Shown in pieces: positions 5,459-6,930 of a stretch of 6,930 nt of DNA. The notes under the pieces are model-generated. The model worked only from the letters and a program-made list of their open reading frames with translations. It was not told the DNA's origin and did no database searches. Both the position numbers and the translations under genes were made by a program. The stretch is from contig CAJQOK010000102.1 in the NCBI GenBank assembly GCA_905479905.1, positions 1 through 6,930 of the forward strand. The letters are read 5' to 3'. The stretch's first letter is position 1, and every line of letters starts with the position of its first letter. The DNA is from an uncultured Aliterella sp. Lineage in GTDB: Bacteria > Cyanobacteriota > Cyanobacteriia > Cyanobacteriales > Chroococcidiopsidaceae.

Positions 5459-5635
5459 AGACGGAGCTATAAAGAGTTTCTAGGTGGTAACTGTAAAGGT
5501 TTTAAGCCTCTGTATCAATTACCTTAATGTAAACATACCCCTGAAGCTAAGTCAGTAATTTCCGATGTGTTTATTGAAACTTTATTGCTGTAAGGAGCTT
5601 TTGTAAAGTTTGTGTAAAGAAAGCAAGCTCCGTCT
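5459..5635 (+). ncRNA. Speculative structured RNA bounded by a 10-bp inverted repeat
   Basis: AGACGGAGCT (5459-5468) is perfectly complementary to AGCTCCGTCT (5626-5635). Nested inside are AGAGTTTC/GAAACTTT (5473-5480 with 5576-5583, one G-U), GGTAA/TTACC (5486-5490 with 5519-5523) and TAAACATA/TGTGTTTA (5530-5537 with 5566-5573, one G-U) enclosing CTGA/TCAG (5541-5544 with 5552-5555). TAAAAT lies just upstream at 5453-5458. The size and closing stem recall small structured RNAs such as 6S, but no conserved motif of any family was recognised. A 10-bp inverted repeat can arise by chance in a region this long. Confidence 0.2.
5601..5619. repeat. Direct repeat with 11-bp period, possible response-regulator site
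   Basis: TTGTAAAG (5601-5608) and GTGTAAAG (5612-5619) repeat with an 11-bp period; on the minus strand this reads CTTTACA twice. Tandem half-sites about one helical turn apart are typical of OmpR/PhoB-class regulators, and an 11-bp period is that of Pho-box repeats. TGTAAAG also occurs at 5492-5498 and 5821-5827, outside this phasing. The regulator is not identified. Confidence 0.25.
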
Positions 5636-5744
5636 CTGTTGAATTGCCTATTACTTTGGAAGCATAAGCCACCGAAGCAGTTTTGGAGCCAATTTCAAGA
5701 TTTTTTTGTCTATGTTCTTACTTACAGAAAAAGTTGAAAGGATG

Positions 5745-5758
5745 AGTGCGATCGCACT
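5745..5758. repeat. HIP1 palindrome, the only intergenic copy
   Basis: AGTGCGATCGCACT is a perfect 14-bp palindrome centred on GCGATCGC (5748-5755). The other six octamers in the window lie inside genes, at 783-790, 1367-1374, 2484-2491, 3553-3560, 3907-3914 and 6286-6293. HIP1 is an over-represented cyanobacterial palindrome. Confidence 0.9.
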
Positions 5759-5773
5759 TACCGATAATTAAGT

Positions 5774-5779
5774 TTGACA
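5774..5779 (+). promoter_or_regulatory. Perfect -35-like hexamer upstream of the DedA gene
   Basis: TTGACA matches the sigma-70 -35 consensus exactly, 59 nt before the DedA start. The expected -10 position holds nothing good; the nearest candidate is GATACA at 5801-5806, with a 21-bp spacer. It may be a promoter needing an activator, or chance. Confidence 0.25.
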
Positions 5780-5838
5780 CTCTCGATCGAATCGCGCCAA
5801 GATACAGAAAGGTAAAACTTTGTAAAGGCAGCGAGTGA

Positions 5839-6471
5839 ATGTTGGCTGAAGTCATCTCACTAGAAACAATCCAAGACATTGCTCAACATTACGGCTATTG
5901 GGCGGTTTTCGGGGGAATACTTCTAGAAAATCTTGGTATTCCTCTCCCTGGCGAAACCGTAACCCTAGTAGGAGGGTTTTTAGCAGGTAGCGGTCAATTA
6001 AGTTACTGGTTTGTATTGGGTAGTGCTATTTTGGGGGCGGTAATTGGCGGTACTTGTGGTTACTGGATTGGAAGGTATGCAGGATGGTCATTTTTGCTCA
6101 AACTCGGTAAGTTTCTGCGAATCCCAGAAACAAAACTAGAAGCAATTAAAGCTCAGTTTAGTGAAAATGCGGGTAAAGCGGTATTTTTTGGACGTTTTAT
6201 TGCTTTACTTAGAGTTTTTTCGGGTTTACTTGCGGGAATTGCCGAAATGCCTTTTGGACAATTCTTTTTGTATAACCTTGTAGGTGCGATCGCTTGGGCT
6301 TCAGTAATGGTAACTTTGGCGTTTTTTGTCGGGCGAGTTGTTGCTTTAGAACAATTAATTGCTTGGGTTGGTCAATTTACACTTGTAGCCTTTGGTTTGG
6401 TTGCGGCTTGGCTGTTTATTCCACCTTGGCTAGAAGCTCGTAAAACTAAGGAGTTAGAAAGTGGAGAGTAG
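5839..6471 (+). CDS. DedA-family (VTT/SNARE-associated) membrane protein
   Basis: A 210-residue inner-membrane protein. DedA proteins are implicated in lipid-carrier recycling (undecaprenyl phosphate or phospholipid flipping) and in proton-motive-force homeostasis; which applies here cannot be read from sequence. Signatures are LLENLGIPLPGE (28-39, with E30 and E39), GYWIGRYAG (74-82), FFGRFIALLRVFSGLLAG (116-133, with functionally important arginines R119 and R125) and FFLYNLVGAIAW (142-153). Hydrophobic spans lie at about 20-50, 56-80, 115-135, 140-165 and 172-196, with a charged tail (EARKTKELESGE). The acidic residue that E. coli DedA proteins carry about 12 positions after E39 is not present (GSG at 50-52). 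The ATG at 5839 has a weak AAGG (5825-5828) 10 nt upstream. The stop TAG falls inside the left arm of the terminator-like hairpin shared with argG. Confidence 0.95.
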   Translation: MLAEVISLETIQDIAQHYGYWAVFGGILLENLGIPLPGETVTLVGGFLAGSGQLSYWFVLGSAILGAVIGGTCGYWIGRYAGWSFLLKLGKFLRIPETKLEAIKAQFSENAGKAVFFGRFIALLRVFSGLLAGIAEMPFGQFFLYNLVGAIAWASVMVTLAFFVGRVVALEQLIAWVGQFTLVAFGLVAAWLFIPPWLEARKTKELESGE

Positions 6472-6492
6472 AGGCGCAACTTACGCCTCTAC
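6468..6492. terminator. 9-bp-stem hairpin between the convergent DedA gene and argG
   Basis: GTAGAGGCG (6468-6476) and CGCCTCTAC (6484-6492) are perfect complements around a 7-nt loop, followed on the plus strand by AGG and T5 (6496-6500). The plus-strand read-out fits an intrinsic terminator for the DedA gene, whose stop codon (6469-6471) is within the stem. It is a relative of the 1217-1243 palindrome: both share TAGAG(A/G)CG and CG(T/C)CTCTACAG. Confidence 0.75.
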
Positions 6493-6498
6493 AGGTTT

Positions 6499-6930
6499 TT
6501 AGGAGTTTTGTTGCGACCAAATTCGCGTTGGTAGTCCCCAAACGTAGATAAAGCCTTCGGCGGCTCTATGATCGAATTTGTCATCGGCTCCGTAGGTGGC
6601 TAAATCGGGGGTATACAGCGACTGCGCGGAGGAGCGTCCGACAATGGTGGCATTACCCTTAAATAGCTTGATCCGGACGCTTCCAGTTACTCGCTCTTGA
6701 GTTTTTTGGACAAAAGCATCCAAGGCAGATTTTAAGGGACTATACCACAGCCCGTTGTAGATAATTTGGCTATAAGTTTCCTCAATACCGCGTTTATAAT
6801 GGGTCACATCGGCAGTTAAAGTCAAACTTTCTAAATCGCGGTGAGCCTGAATTAACACAATTAGCGCCGGGACTTCGTATATTTCCCGCGATTTGATGCC
6901 AACTAAACGGTTTTCGATCATGTCGATGCG
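6499..6930 (-). CDS. argG: Argininosuccinate synthase, C-terminal part; 5' end cut by window edge
   Basis: Only the last 143 codons are present; the frame is open to the right edge, where RID precedes MIENRL, so the internal ATG at 6921 is not the start. The full family length is about 400 residues. The enzyme joins citrulline and aspartate with ATP to form argininosuccinate, the penultimate step of arginine synthesis. The visible part is the end of the synthetase domain plus the C-terminal oligomerisation region. [14 protein letters not shown] contains the Glu and Tyr that correspond to the citrulline-binding E270 and Y282 of the human enzyme (visible residues 6 and 18). The ending [33 protein letters not shown] (visible residues about 105-137) is characteristic of bacterial ArgG. 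The ATP-binding N-terminal domain lies outside the window. It converges with the DedA gene, and its stop (6499-6501) is 6 nt beyond the shared hairpin. Confidence 0.97.
   Translation of the reverse strand, partial: RIDMIENRLVGIKSREIYEVPALIVLIQAHRDLESLTLTADVTHYKRGIEETYSQIIYNGLWYSPLKSALDAFVQKTQERVTGSVRIKLFKGNATIVGRSSAQSLYTPDLATYGADDKFDHRAAEGFIYVWGLPTRIWSQQNS

Larger units (their letters stand above)
5253..5838. other. 586-bp gene-free region between the STAS and DedA genes
   Basis: I see no protein gene here; the only in-frame starts give peptides of a few residues, such as ATG 5742 (9 codons). The region is AT-rich and holds a small dyad TGAGA-CTAA-TCTCA (5282-5295), overlapping dyads at 5349-5377, ACTGT-6 nt-ACAGT (5433-5448), a possible folded-RNA segment (5459-5635), direct repeats at 5601-5619, a T7 run at 5701-5707, a HIP1 palindrome (5745-5758) and a perfect TTGACA (5774-5779). 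No tRNA or familiar RNA family was recognised by eye. Confidence 0.7.

Noticed and set aside
5683..5707. Intrinsic terminator ending the candidate RNA
   Set aside because: There is a T7 run at 5701-5707, but the only hairpin before it is a 4-bp stem (TTGG/CCAA) 8 nt away, too weak to call.
5253..5838. tRNA or tmRNA gene in the long spacer
   Set aside because: No T-loop or acceptor-stem pattern and no tmRNA termini were found by eye.
1..6930. Defence, phage or other novel multi-gene system
   Set aside because: All larger genes belong to recognised housekeeping or membrane families, with no integrase, transposase, toxin-antitoxin, nuclease or reverse transcriptase.

Overview
The window comes from a cyanobacterium. 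The palindromic octamer GCGATCGC (core of HIP1) occurs seven times in 6.9 kb. There is a heptanucleotide tandem array of the type seen in cyanobacterial intergenic spacers. Every recognisable protein (CinA, GlyA, Tic20-like, FAH-family, S6, STAS, DedA, ArgG) reads like a cyanobacterial housekeeping copy. The heptamer array and the dispersed TAGAG(A/G)CG palindromes point towards a larger-genome lineage of the Nostocales or Chroococcidiopsis kind rather than a marine picocyanobacterium; that placement is inference.

Layout. Bases 1-2533 hold two minus-strand genes, glyA followed downstream by cinA (cut off at the left edge). Their 122-bp spacer is almost entirely a heptamer array plus a strong palindrome. 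Divergent from glyA is a small four-cysteine protein (2762-2959), then a Tic20-family membrane protein (3020-3484). The Tic20 gene converges on an FAH-family hydrolase (3481-4269, minus) so tightly that the stop codons overlap. A 214-bp divergent spacer with a dyad leads to rpsF (plus), which ends in a hairpin shared with a convergent single-domain STAS protein (4905-5252, minus). A 586-bp gene-free stretch follows, rich in dyads and repeats. Then comes a DedA-family membrane protein (5839-6471), which converges on the 3' part of argG (minus, cut by the right edge) across a 9-bp-stem hairpin.

Functionally this is a mosaic of core metabolism (one-carbon/glycine, arginine, NMN deamidation/CinA), translation (S6), membrane biology (Tic20-like, DedA) and signalling (STAS). 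There is no defence island, phage, transposase, CRISPR array or biosynthetic cluster. I did not find a convincing new multi-gene system. The least explained DNA is the 5253-5838 intergenic region: overlapping dyads, an 11-bp-period direct repeat, and a 10-bp inverted repeat 157 nt apart whose 3' arm can also pair locally. Those are hypotheses from reading by eye, and some could be chance in AT-rich sequence.
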